Positions 21,009 through 34,900 of a stretch of 64,000 nt of DNA are shown piece after piece. Origin of the DNA: Mytilisepta virgata (lineage: Eukaryota; Mollusca; Bivalvia; Mytilida; Mytilidae); the NCBI GenBank assembly GCA_028015205.1, contig CM051516.1, forward strand, positions 28,510,593-28,574,592. Direction: 5' to 3'. Position 1 is the stretch's first letter. Each line of letters starts with the position of its first letter. The notes beneath the pieces are model-generated. The model made no database searches. It saw nothing but the letters and a program-made list of their open reading frames with translations, and was not told the DNA's origin. Made by a program: the position numbers and the translations under genes.

Positions 21009-22800
21009 TATACCCCCAGAAACATAGTTTGGGGGTATATAGGAATCAGCCTGTCCATCTGTCTGTCTGTCTGTCCAGATTTTTTTGTACCCGCAGTTTC
21101 TCAAACATGCCTTATCAGAGATTAATTAAACTTTGCATACTGTTAGATCCTAGTACATAGATGTGCGCATGCAAAGTACGTCCTGGTCCAATACTTTTTC
21201 CCATAACTTTATACCCTTTTGGACTTGATTGCAAGACAAACATTATAGCTAGAGAAGCAGTAACATTTGGGACTTAAATTCACATGTATGAATTAACAGT
21301 ACCATGCAGAATAGCCTAGGTGCCATCATTTGTCACAAAAGGTGAATTAAGAGGGAGGGGTGGGCTGCCTTTTGGGCCCCAAATTAAATATTGTGGGGTG
21401 GGAAAATTTTACTAATGTGTTGTACAGGAACAGCAAGGGTCAACTTTTGAGCGCCCTAAACAGTGCTAAAATGCCCAAAATTACACTTTTGGCCTCCAAG
21501 GACCTCCATACATTGATCCTACAACACAATTTTAGTTAGTTTTACCTTTTGATAGGAATTAATGGAAAGTTGGCTTCCCAGTCTTAACACATCATGCATT
21601 ACTAGGTATAAGGGGCATTCACTTGGGTTTCCATGGCAACGGGAACTTACCAAAATCAGCAAAAATAGGCATATTTCTGGTGGGGAGGGCTTTTTTTCTC
21701 ACCACTCTTCCCTTCTCCCCCCCTATCTTCCCTACCTCTTATATAATGCACTGGTAAAATTTCATTCACAGATTCTGCCTCATTTGCATATTAAAAACGA
21801 AAGTTTGCAAAGTCTTGAAAACAGACAATTTCTGAAAATTAATTCAGGGTTAAAAGGGTTAAGCAAGAAGGTCATTCAAGTAAAATTTTGGGGTTAGTAA
21901 CTTAATTTTGGTGGTTTTTCACTTAGTTTGGGCTAAAAACACAAAAACTGGCCCAAATTGGAACTTTCATGCAGTAATTCCAAAAATCGATTTTTTCCCT
22001 AACCCTTTCAAGGCGAATGATGCCTCAATGCATCATGGCCCTTTCCAGCCATTTGTATGCCCCTAATCCTCTCCACTGATATTTGGATACACTATTTTTG
22101 GTCTTGATTGCAAGACAAACATTATAGTTAGAAGAGGAGCAGTAACATTTGGAACCCAAATTCACATGTATGAATTAACAGTACCATGCAGAATAGCCTT
22201 GATGCCATCATTTGTCACAAAGGGTGAATTAAGAGGGAGGGGTGAGCTGCCTTTTGGGCCCCAAATGGAATATTGTGGGGTGGGAAAATTTTACTAATGA
22301 GCTGTACAGGAACACCAAGGGTCATTTATTACCTCGGTGTGTGTGAATTATTTTTAAAATTTTTTTTGAACTTTTGAGCACCCTAAACAGTGCTAAAATG
22401 CCCAAAATTACACTTTTGGCATCCAAGGACCTCCATACATCGATCCTACAACACAATTTTAGTTAGTTTTACCTCTTAATAGGAATTAATGGAAAGATGG
22501 CATCCCACTCTTAACACATCATGCATTACTAGGTATGCGGGGCATTCACTTGGGTTTCTATGGCAACGGGAACATCCCAAAAGCAGCAAAAATAGGCATA
22601 TTTCTGGTTGGGAGGGCCTTTTTCCCCACCACCGTGCCATCCCACCCCCATCTTCCCTACCTCTTATATAATGCATTGGTAAAATTTCATTCACAGATTC
22701 TGCCTCATTTGCATATTACAAACGAAAGTTTGCAAAGTCCTGAAAATAGACAATTTCTGAAAATTAATTCAGGGTTGAAAGGGTTAATCCCATTGTTACT
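21009..22800 (+). repeat. Family F element: head hairpin and two 0.9-kb direct repeats
   Basis: The head is a 10-bp hairpin, TATACCCCCA at 21009-21018 with TGGGGGTATA at 21030-21039, then (CTGT)n. About 0.7 kb of sequence from GATTGCAAGACAAACATTATAG occurs twice (about 21228-21890 and 22105-22790) with a few substitutions and one insertion near 22325. It abuts the CTAG end of the preceding element. Confidence 0.7.
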
Positions 22801-22899
22801 ATACTGAATTAACTGTGTTTTTTATGTTTTTTTATTTGTTATGCCTTTGAGTGTAAATGAGCAATAAAGAATTTGATTTTATAATATATTTTATTTCAG

Positions 22900-22980
22900 A
22901 CGTTCATACTTTGAAGTATTTTGGTTCACACATCATCTCTTTGTAATACTTTTCATTGGTTTGGTTGTTCATGGATTAGA
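22900..22980 (+). CDS. NADPH oxidase exon 1 of the visible part
   Basis: Acceptor TTATTTCAG to 22899; donor GTAAGT at 22981. Encodes [18 protein letters not shown] and IGLVVHGLE: transmembrane helix 5 with the two His positions that bind haem in NOX2. It needs two bases from an upstream exon that I could not find. Confidence 0.93.
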
Positions 22981-25900
22981 GTAAGTATTAAACTATATGA
23001 TATATATAGATATAAAAAAAAGTTTGAAAATATGTACAGATATGTTCTGTCCTTGAGCACATTTTTCAAATAAAAATACTTCTGTTATATAGCTTCAAAG
23101 TGTTTAAGGATGTAAAAAATGTGTATTATTTGTTAAGATGTGAAGTTCTGCAATTTGGAATTTTAAAAATTGCAAATAATCCAGTGTTAAATAATGGTGA
23201 TTTTTTCTTTTTGTGTGTGTTTATTATTCATCGTAATAATAGCTCCAAATAAAATTTATGAGAATAAAGTTCGGTTTATATTTTTTTATTCAGGCTCTAA
23301 AATATTGTAAATTTGTTATGTTTTATGCATTTGTCATTGTGAAACAGTACATTTTATTCATTTTATAATACAACAGATTTCTTAATTTACAGTAAGCAAA
23401 CATAATCAGCCTGCAGCTTTATTAAAAAAAAAACTTCTGACCTGATTTTAGATATAGTGGCAGAGCTACGAACAAATATCTGTGCAGTATTTTTGTATAT
23501 AATACAACTTGCTATATAGTATAATGGGAAGCATTTGTTAGTTATTTCCTTAATACAATTTTCTTAAGCTTTTTTCTGATTAAAATTTAAATAGTAATAA
23601 TCCTGTAGTAGCATTAAAATAATTCTTAGAAAAATGGAGATGACAACTAAAGATACTAAAAAAATTGATAAATCTGTGTGATATGGATGTAATACTACCA
23701 ACACAGCATAAAACTCCAATCAATCAGTCTTGTTAAAAAAAAATTCTTCCTGTGGGACAGTTGTTCCAGAAGAAAACATTTCTGCATGCAGTTATTAGTT
23801 TTAAGGAACATATTTCTATGACAAAATGGATTCCAGACAAAATATTTTTTTTTCTTATATAGGATCATATAGAATACACACGATGCATCACATTGTACAT
23901 GGCTAAAGTTTGCTATCATCTACTTATCTATTTATATAGATCATAAATAAAAACATAAGTACGTTGTACTTATCTTCTATATACAAGCAGGATACTATCA
24001 TTAAAACAGGATACAACACACTTTGGGTATAATTTATTGTTTCAACATTGAAGTTTTTTTTGTGCAGAAGGAAGAAGTTATGCATAATTATGAATATGCA
24101 TTTTTTTTCTTCCTTTATAAAAGTGTTTATGTATTAAATAATTAACTAAATAGTTGATAAGATAAAGATGTTTTTCCTGCTTTCTTGGTGTGTTGGGTAA
24201 ACTGCTTTACTTTTATCCTCATGTTGATTGATCTGTCTATCCATATGAACTATGACCAACGTGTAGCTATATGGCACTGCTGATAGCCTAAAACAAAAAT
24301 CTAGCCCAATTTAACCTAAGTAGCAGAACTGAAATTTGTTAAATAGCCCTTATATTATTTTTGTGATCTGAAGCTTGTAATACAAAGTTTTGTCATGATT
24401 GAGTTGGGAGGGAGAGTTTAAGGAAATGTTGTACAATATCATGTTTAAATTTTATTCTCTGAAGTACTACTTGCATAAGAAAATTGACAATCAGATTCTA
24501 GAAAGAAAGAAGGTTAGATACATAACATATTCCATGTTGAAGACTAAACAAGTAAACATCAATACAACACTTGAAAAAATGAAAAAAAATATAAATGATA
24601 GATATACTTTCATTTATTTTCGTCTACATGTGTGGCAGGTTTTGATTTTTTTAAGAATAGGCTATTGGACTGTATCGGATAGGTTATCTCAGATTGAAAC
24701 AGTAGTTACCAGCAGTCTGTATATATGGTTGACTTGACATGCTATCTCAAAAATGTAGGGTTCACTAAAATTAATAACTTGACATTTAAATTAAAAGAAG
24801 GAAATGTTGGTCAAAATTTGATCTGATATTGTCAGTTATAATGAATTATGAGTGAACACAGCATAAATGATCTAAAAGTCAATATTTATCAATTATGGAC
24901 TTTTGATGAGTTCAATAAATTATATATGGACCAGTTCAGATTATATTGACCGAGGACAAAGTCCAAAGGTCAATATAATCTAATGGGTTCATATATAACG
25001 TACTTATCAAGTGAAAGTCCTTAATTTATATATTATATATGCAAATAGTGTATTATGGAAATGACTTCAATGTTCTTTCTGTGTATTATATTTTGCATGA
25101 CTTTAACATTCTGGACAGGAACGGCTTATATCTGGATCTAAATTTAGAAGTATATAAATAGAAACATAAAAATAAAGCATGTGATCGTACTAACCAATGA
25201 AAAAATGAGAATGCTACACCATATGTAATATTATTATATATTCCTTGGATCACTGAACAGCACAACTGAAAAATAATTTAGGCAAACTTTTATTAAGTTT
25301 TACCAATTGTAAAATTTTGGTTTTATTAGTTTTGCAAAGTATTGAACTTGACAGTTTAAATGGCTCAAAACAATATTGAAGGTTTGCTGTCAGTTTGACC
25401 ACTTCTTGTCAAATGAACCGCCTCGGTGGTCTCATGGTTGCATGCTCGCCCCGAGTGTGGAAGGTTGCGTGTTCGATCCGGGTCAAACCAAAGACATTAA
25501 AATTGGTATTTACTGCTTCTCCACCAAGCACGTGGCATCTAGGAGTAAGAGCAAAGACTGGTCAGCTCGGAGTCAGTATAATGTGTCCGAGTAAGGTGAT
25601 ATGTCTTCCTGCGAACAGCTATGACATTAAAAATCTGACTTAGCATGTCGGTCTAGTACAAAGCAGGGATCATATTCATTATCATATCAACATGTTCTCA
25701 TCCTGATATGCAACTGGTTGACACTGGACTTTAAACAATAATTCAGCCATCATCATCCATCTTGTCAAATGCATTTTTTCTCAATAATCAGTGGCTTTTG
25801 AAGATTGGTTCCAACTCATTCCAAGGTGCATTCAACTACATTCCTAATGGACAAAGATTGCAAGTTTTTCCTGTAGAAGGATTGTTTGGGCTTTCTTGCA

Positions 25901-28900
25901 AACTTTTATCATCAAAGAGAACTTGCTGTTACAGAAGATAATTGCTCTGAAAATGGTCCAAAAAAATCAACTGAACCAAACCACTTCATCATGACTATCT
26001 TAACATTTGTTTGTTTAATTACAGAGGTTTTGTAAGACGACAGACACCAGCCAGTGTACTCATTCACAATCCACTGAATTGTTATCAAAACTTTACCACG
26101 TGTGGACGGAGAAATACTGCAGGACAAATTCCTTGCCCTTTCCCAGAATTTGAGGGTATTTCTGCGAAGGTAAAATAATTAGTAATATGGATTAACTAGC
26201 TGTTTTATTAATACAATATAGAATTCCTAATTCTGTAAATTTAGGCAGAGATAAGATACAGCTTTGGTCGCCTCATTTCTGAAGACTTTTTAAACTATTT
26301 TATCAACAGATGAAGCTAATACATGTTTAATATGAAGATTTTTTTTTAAATCATGTGAAGCCAACTACGGTTTTCTTATTTTCATATTTAACAAATTAAA
26401 TTTAGAACTTGGATTAATTTAAGAAAACTTTATTTTCTGGCATGGATGTGGACTATAGGACCTATGTTTATATATTTATTAGAAAGAATCATAAGATTTG
26501 TTAGAAGTCAGCAAAGAGTTGTTATTACCAAAGTGAGTACAGGTTTAAATAACTGAGGAGTTTATTTATAAATACTGATCCAGACATGTTTTGGTTACAA
26601 GATTTTATTTAATTCTTCTTCAAAAAACAATTAGTTTCTTTCCATATTTTTGGTGTTTAGTACTCATAGATCTTAAGCTTCTTAAATAAATCCCAAAGGC
26701 TATCACCAGAAGCCCTGTTTTAATCAGGCTATTTATTTATCCTTAAAAAATAATTTGCTTTCTGTGATTCTTGACTGCCTTCAATAATGTCACAATAAGC
26801 AAGATATAGGGGTTACTTTAGAAGGGGCATTGTTTGCGTAAACGTTTTGAAAAAACCTTGATTGCAATTATAATGCCTACGCATAACATCATTGGTCGAC
26901 AGATCCCATGTGATATAAACTTTGAAGATGTACACTTTCCTTGTGACCTTGACCCCATTTTCATCATTCATTGACTTAATATACATTTGTTAAATTTGCA
27001 TCAGATTTTTCATACAAAGTTACACAACCTTGAATTCTTTTAATCCATTTGCCTCAAGTTACAATGTCCTGTATCAAATAATACTTGTTCTTTGTCCATG
27101 TGCATACTCAGATGAGAAATTTAGTGTATGCAGTCTGACTGGTAATACAATGTACTTAGAGTGAAATGATACTGTGTCTTATATTGTTATAGATGCAAAT
27201 ATGTAGTAAATATGTACATTACAGCAAAATTATTACATGTACGAACTCTTTATGTCAAAGTTCATTGTTTATATAATTTGACTAAAAGGGAGCTGACAAA
27301 TTTCCCCAGCCTTTGAGATACAGTCAGCTCTCATTATATCAAAGTCCTTCGGACTGCAAAAAAAATTGAGATACTCAAAATTAGACTAAAAGGGAGCTCA
27401 CAAATTTCCCCAGTTACGAAGGGGAGGTAATTTACTACTTTTGGTATAAAATCTAAAACCTTTGTAGATGCCGGAGTAAAATTATAGCTACATGTACTAT
27501 CGAGACCTCAGTTTATTTATCCATGTTCAGACACTTATATAATTAATATGTTAAATTTTATATTTATAAAAATAATAAAGAGTTGAATAAAAAATTATTA
27601 AAATAGATCGAAAAGATTTGGGAGTCCGTATTGTGATTGTGCCAAGAGCAAGATGACAAAAAATTCATTAAGTTAATGAAGTTGTTGATGAAAAAACATT
27701 GTAGATAAATTGACACTAATTAATCAACTAAAGGTGAACTGTTTTTACAAATCAATAGCACAAAAAATATCAATAGATGCCGTTTGTCAATTACCAGAAG
27801 TACAACTTACCTCTGAAGTCTATTGATCAGCAAGATGTTGTTTTGACAGAAGATGATTATTCGACATAACGAATAAAATTTTCGTTGCTTTGATAATTTG
27901 AGACTCAAAATTTAGTTTGAGATAGAAGAAAATTCGACTCATGCAAATTTGACTAAACAGGAGTCAAAATGCATATATTTGCAATGTCAAACATTTGGGA
28001 CAACATAAAAAATTTGACTCAAGCAAGTTTGAGAGAATGAGAGTCAACTGTACAGTTAACCTTTTTAATGTTAAAATGTAATGGGCTGTCAAAAATAATT
28101 TGACACAGAAGGGGGTTGGAGATATCAGGGATGGGTCTTATAAGAAAATGTAAAATTTGATGATTTCATTACATTATAAGGATATTTTCAGGTAGTAAAA
28201 CATCCATCCAAGGTATTCCAGTTACAGATGCAGAGAAGAGGATTTAAGATGTTACCAGGACAATATATATTCCTACATTGTCCCAGTATATCTAAGTTTG
28301 AATGGCATCCATTTACATTAACTTCTGTATGTATCATCTTTATTTGCTGATATAATTATATAAAAAACACTACAGTTGTGAATTAATCAGAAGTAAAAAA
28401 ATTTATAAAAAAATTGTTAAATTATTTTAGAGTTATTTCCCTTAGATTGTATAATGACAGCAAGTGACCATATAATTAAGATACAATGTATTTCAATTGT
28501 TCCTAGGAAGACTGAATAAGATTTATAAGTTGACTGTATGTCTTTCTAACTAAATCTTTGGTAATTTATAATTAATGTATAAATAATTTATAAATAATTT
28601 ATAATTACCATTAAACAAATTTGATTATTTTTTCTTCAATCAAATAATATTTCTTATTGTCTTGTGAGAAGTTGTGCTGCAAGAACATCAGCTTTCAAAT
28701 TACGAATATTTGATCACTAAACATCACAAATTTTAGGTTTTTGTAAAAAAAGAAATAAGGGGGGTTATAACACAGTGGCGTGCTTTTTGTAAACTTGCGA
28801 AAAATTATGATAATTACCGGTATGGATTACCCCTAAAAGCATTCGTTATCATGATTCAAACTTTTGCGGTGTTTTAAAATTTTTGGTGCATGAAATCCAT

Positions 28901-31900
28901 GATTTCAAGTACCGGTACAAGGAAGTAAATATTTTAGTTGCGTTGCTAAAAGTAAATTATTAAACCTAAAAATTTAATATCCCCATGAATTGTCCCCATT
29001 GACCATGAATGCCCCACCAGAAATTGAATGAATAATTCAGTATTAAACTTTTTTTATATACTGACAGGCACCAGAAGATGATTATTTTTCTGTACATATC
29101 AGACAAGTAGGAGATTGGACAGAGGCCTTGGCTAAAGCATGTCATATAGAAGATGGTGAATATGCTTCTGCTTCTAAAATGCCTATGTAAGTATTCTGCA
29201 TTTAGAATCAAACTTAAGTCACTCTGTAGATATTAAATCCTCCCTTGATTTTTGTCTCGCCTGCGATATAGGTAATACTTTCTGGCAGTGGCAGCGGAAG
29301 CGTAAACTTTTTTAAAACTTTAATAACTTTGCAAATGTAATACCTACGATTAAGATTTATGGTCCACAAGGTAGCTTATCATATAAGGTTTGCCGCAGTA
29401 TACTTGTCTTATGACCCTGACCTCATTTTCATGCTCGAGTGACTTTGTCATTTTTTCGTGGTTAAGTCCATTTCCCAGAAACTGTAATACGTAAACCCAC
29501 AGTTTTTAGTCTATAGATAGTTCTTGGTAGGTACATGCCAGTCTGACACCTACCTTTGACCTTGACCTCAATTTCATGCTTGAGTGACCTGCATCACATT
29601 TTTTTGGTTAAGTCCATTACACAGAAACTAGAATACCTAGACCAACCATATAGATAGTTCTTGGTGGGTATATGTCAGTCTGACACCTGGCTTGGGACCT
29701 TGACCCCAATTTCATGCTTGAGTGACTTTTGTCACTTTTTCGTGGTTAAATCCATTTCTCAGAAATTGTAATACCTAGACCAACCATATTTGGTCAATAG
29801 ATAGTTCTTGGTGGGTACATGCCAGTCTGACACCTGGCTTGGGACCTTGACCTCAATTTCATCTTTGAGTGACTTTGTCACTTTTCATGGTCAAGTCCAT
29901 TTCTCAGCAACTAGAATATCTAGACCCACCATATTTGGTCAATAGATAGTTCTTGGTGACTACATGTCAGTCTGACCTTGACCTCAATTTTGTGTTTTGA
30001 TGTAAAAAAAAAATTAAGATGACTATGGGTATGTTTTGTAAAATTCATGCTTGCGCTTTTATTAAGTCTCCCAATTTAAAAGAAGTGCAAATTGACGATC
30101 AGCTCTCATATTAAGAAGGGGGGCTTTATCCACCCTCTAAAACCCCTTTACATTCAAATAACTATGCAATGGTTGAGATATCAACTCTAAACGTATTTTG
30201 TTTCTCCTTATAACAAGTCGCACATTCATTGGTGTATGAGGGGTACTAGGATTGGTCTTTATATATTTGAAAACGTCGAGATTCCCACTCTATAATTATA
30301 ACTGAATTTTGAGTATACTTTAATATGTGAATTTTAGTTTCAATACTTTTAGTATCTTCTTAAAGTTATGCAAAATGGTAGAGAATTTTTTTATAAAGAA
30401 CCCAGTGAACAATTATACATCTGTTTATAGTAATTCAAGATTAATTGTTAATAAGTATGTCTGACATAATTCATTGACATCCATTTTTATACGACCGCAA
30501 AATTTTTGCGGTCGTATATTGGTATGACGTTGGCGTCGTCGTCGTCGTTGTCGTCGTCGTCGTCGTCGTCTGCGTCGTCGTCCGTCGTCTGCGTCGTCGT
30601 CCGAAGACATTTGGTTTTTGCACTATAACTTTAGTATAAGTTAATAGAAATCCATGAAATTTAAACACAAGGTTTATGACCACAAAAGGAAGGTTGGGAT
30701 TGATTTTGGGAGTTTTGGTCCCAACAGTTTAATAATCAGGGGCCAAAAAAGGGCCCAATAAGCATTTTTCTAGGTTTTTGCACAATAACTCTAGTATAAG
30801 TAAAAAGAAATCTATGAAATTTTAACACAAGGTTTATGACCACAAAAGGAAGGTTGGGATTGTTTTTGGGAGTTTTGGTCCCAACAGTTTAGGAATTAGG
30901 GGCTAAAAAAGGGCCAAAATAAGCATTTTTCTTGGTTTTTGCACAATAACTTTAGTATAAGTAAATAGAAATCTATGAAATTTAAACACAAGGTTTATGA
31001 CCACAAAAGGAAGGTTGGGATTGATTTTTGGAGTTTTGGTCCCAACAGTTTAGGAATTAGGGGCCAAAAGGGTCCAAAATTAAACTTTGTTTGATTTCAT
31101 TGAAAATTTAACTATTGGGGTTCTTTGATATGCCGAATCTAACCATGCATTTAGGATCTTAATTTTTGGTCCCGTTTTCAAATTGGTCTACATTAAGGTC
31201 CAAAGGGTCCAAAATTAAACTTAGTTTGATTTTAACAAAAATTGAATTCTTTGGGTTCTTTGATATGCTGAATCTAAACATGTACTTAGTTTTTTTATTA
31301 TGGGCCCAGTTTTCAAGTTGGTCCAAATCGGGGTCCAAAATTAAACTTTGTTTGATTTCATCGAAAATTGAACTATTGGGGTTCTTTGATATGCCGAATC
31401 TAACCGTGCATTTAGATTCTTAATTTTTGGTCCCATTTTCAAATTGGTCTACATTAAGGTCCAAAGGGTCCAAAATTAAACTTAGTTTGATTTTAACAAA
31501 AATTGAATTCTTGGGGTTCTTTGATATGCTGAATCTAAACATGTACTTAGTTTTTTTATTATGGGCCGAGTTTTCAAGTTGGTCCAAATTGGGGTCCAAA
31601 ATTAAAGCTAAAAAGGGGGTAAATTTTTTTTTTTTTGGGGGGGTAGGGGCAATTCTCCACAGCATATTGTATTACACAAAAGAAAAAATTGAATATAAAT
31701 TCAAATCATATGACCAATTCTAAGTTCTTTATTTCAGTTATTCTGTGTCAGAAACCTATTATGTGTCAAATATTTGAAGAAATTTTCAATTGCACAGTAT
31801 TGTGCAATAGCAAGAAATTGATATGTGTGCCCGTTTATCAAAACTTTATTATTAACAAATTCCATTGGAAATTTGCCAATATAAAATGTGCTGATGAAGC

Positions 31901-34900
31901 TTTTTTGTTTATCTTATCTAAACTGCTTTTAATATGTATATTTAAAATTTGCCATCCATGACTATGATGTCATTTTCTATTTTAATATGTTATGGTGTAT
32001 TTAAATGGGCTGTTATGGTTGCAAAGAATAAAGAAATGGGGGGGGGGGGGTTGAAAACAAAATTGGGGGGGGGGGGGTAAATGAGAAATTGGGGAGGGGG
32101 TAATTTTTTCTCATTTCATATTTCATAAATTAAAAAGAAAATGTCAAATTTTTTTTAGCAAAAAAAGGGGGGGTTACAATAAATTTTATTGTTTTTTGTT
32201 TTTTTTTTTGGGAGGGGGGGTCAATGTGCAACTTCATAGTGTATTGCACAAAAGCTAAAAAAGGGGTAAATTATTATTTTTTTTGGGGGGGGGGGCAATT
32301 CTCCACAGCATATGGTATTGCACAAGAAGCAAAAAATTGAATATAAATTCAAATCATATGACCAATTTTAAGTTCTTTGATTTCAGTTATTCTGTGTCAG
32401 AAACCTATTATGTGTAAAATATTTGAAGAAATTTTCAATTACACAGTATTGCGCAATAGCAAGAAATTGATATGTGTGCCCAATTTTAAATTTTAAATTG
32501 GTTATTTCTGATTTATATATAAAAACAAATAATACTGATATGGTTTGAATAGGTAAATTAAAAATTTTTAAGTTCTTAGACAACATTCATTCTGTGTCAG
32601 AAACCTATGCTGTGTCAAATATTTATTCACAATCCAAATTCAGTATTGTATCAAGCTTGAATGTTGTGTTCATAATTGCCCCAACTATTCAGGGTTCGAC
32701 ATCTGCGGTCGTATCTAGCTGCGCCCAGCGGAGCATTTTATTTTAATTTGCGAAAAAAAAAAATGATTCCTCCTTTTAAAAATCCTCTTTACAAATCAAC
32801 TAAATATTAATGCCTGTTACAGTGGGATGTTAGCATCAGTGCTGGACAAAAGCACTTTGTGCTATGTTTCAACTGTAATACCTAGACCTACTGTATTTGG
32901 TCTATTAACAGTTCTTGATGGGTATATGCCAGTCTGAAACTTGTCTCTGGACCTTGACCTCAATTTCATGGTTGAGTGACTTTCATCCAGATTTCCTGAT
33001 TAAATCCTTTTTTTAGCAACTGTAATATCTAGATCCATCCGTGTTTGGTCTATAGATAGTTCTTAATGAGTATAATGTAAGTCTGACACTTGTCTATGGA
33101 CTTTGACCTCAATTGCATGCTTGAGTGACTTTGTCACATTTTCGAAATTAGGTCCATTTCTCAGCAACTTTAATACCTAGACCCACCATATTGGTCAATA
33201 GATAGTTCTTAGTGGATACATGTCAGTATGACACCTACCTTTTGATCTTGACCTCAATTTCTTTTAACACATTTTCCATTGACTTGCAAAATGTCGGGTA
33301 TCAGATAATCATTATTCTGTGTCCATGTGCATACTCAGACAAGACATGTAGTGTGTCCACTCTTGTTACAAAATATATAGTTTCAAATAAGGAAGGAAAA
33401 GATCAGAAATTTAATATTAAAAATAAAGATTCATACTTATATTGGTGTATAAGGCCATTATTTCAGTTTTTGAGTTAGAATAATGTTAGTGCATGAGACA
33501 TCTGACCGTTTGAAAAGGTATTAAAAGTCGAAATAATTCAGGTAACGTTTTGACATTCCAGGGTTGCTGTAGATGGACCATTTGGAACTGCCACAGAGGT
33601 ATGTATGTTGTATTACAAATACAAATGACCTACTAAAAAGTAACTGTGAGAGCATAGACTTCTGTTTTTAATTCATGTTGATCTGCTTTGACAGACACAG
33701 CAACAATTTCTTATATATGGACATTACAGAGGTAACTTAAGCAGTGAAAGGTTGAAAAATCTAACACTTGAAAAAATGGTGAGAAGTACAAAATTCTTGA
33801 CTAATTACTGAATCATTACATTAATTGTTTCATGGAAATTCATAAGTTCTGTTGGACAAGGTCAGTCACATGGCTGTGAAATGTTATGTTTTATAACCCA
33901 ATTAATGTCAAAATCTTGTTTAACATGTGCTTCAGTGACGACTTTGATGACACTGCAATGCAGCATAGTAACATTTTGAGACAATACAAAGAATATTATA
34001 AAATTGCATTTTTTTTTAACTGTCAAATATAAAATGTAATTATAAGAATTGAATGCATCATTTTAGTAGTTTTATAGGGTTGTAAAAGCCTTAACTGGGT
34101 GTACATATTTTTAGGTGCTTCCATCAAGGCTTTTACACCCCAATAAAACTACAAAAATGAAGCATTTAATTCTAAAATAAATACTGCAAGCACATTGGTA
34201 ATGGTTAAATTGTACAAATTGTCAGGATATTCTGTTTGGGTGGATACTTTGAATATGATGATTTGAACTTTGTGTAGGCTTCAAAACAGACATTTTATTG
34301 GGGGGAGGGGGGTATTAGTCCCATTCAGGACAGTTCTAGTTAGATTTGAAAATGTTCTTATGATGATGCATAACATTTTAATTATCAGAAAAAAAATCCA
34401 AAAATTTATGAAATAAAACAAGATGATGGATGGATAATTTGTTAATGTCCAGTGGCAAATATCACATGCATATCAGGACAAGAACATGTTTATGTGACCC
34501 TGATTTGTACTAGAATAACATGCTGAGCTGGTTTTTAACATTCTAGTTCACAAGGTAACAGCCCACAGGAAGACATATCACCTACCTTGGTGTCACATTA
34601 TTCTGAATCTAAACAGAAAAGTCTTTGTTAATGCTCTTAAATGCAATGTGGTTGGCAGAAAAACAGAAAATACACTTCCTAAAGTCTTTGCTTTGACCTG
34701 GTGTGGATAAAACTCATGACCTACCTTACTTGAGACTAGCACGCTACTTTGATACCACTGAGGCAGATAAAGTTATTCCCTTAAAGGCAAGTATTAAAAG
34801 TTTACCACAGAACAAGCCACCAGAAACCAGCTAAAACAGAGATGTACAAATATCACTGATGTCATATACATGTACTTGTCACCAGTGAGATTAAGTCATT

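Noticed and set aside
18740..22980. Joining the unnamed gene to the NADPH oxidase
   Set aside because: Exon 18740-18816 ends in phase 0, whereas exon 22900 needs two preceding bases; splicing them gives an early stop.
24399..24737. 112-codon frame in the oxidase intron
   Set aside because: Low-complexity Lys/Ile/Tyr composition, no splice sites or domain, and same-strand position inside an intron.
30425..30683. Arg- and Thr-rich open frames
   Set aside because: They come from the (CGT)n tract of the family D head; the same tract at 63700 gives the same frames.
31166..31723. Overlapping frames on both strands in the family D core
   Set aside because: Direct repeats of one unit yield the same peptide twice; no start or splice context.
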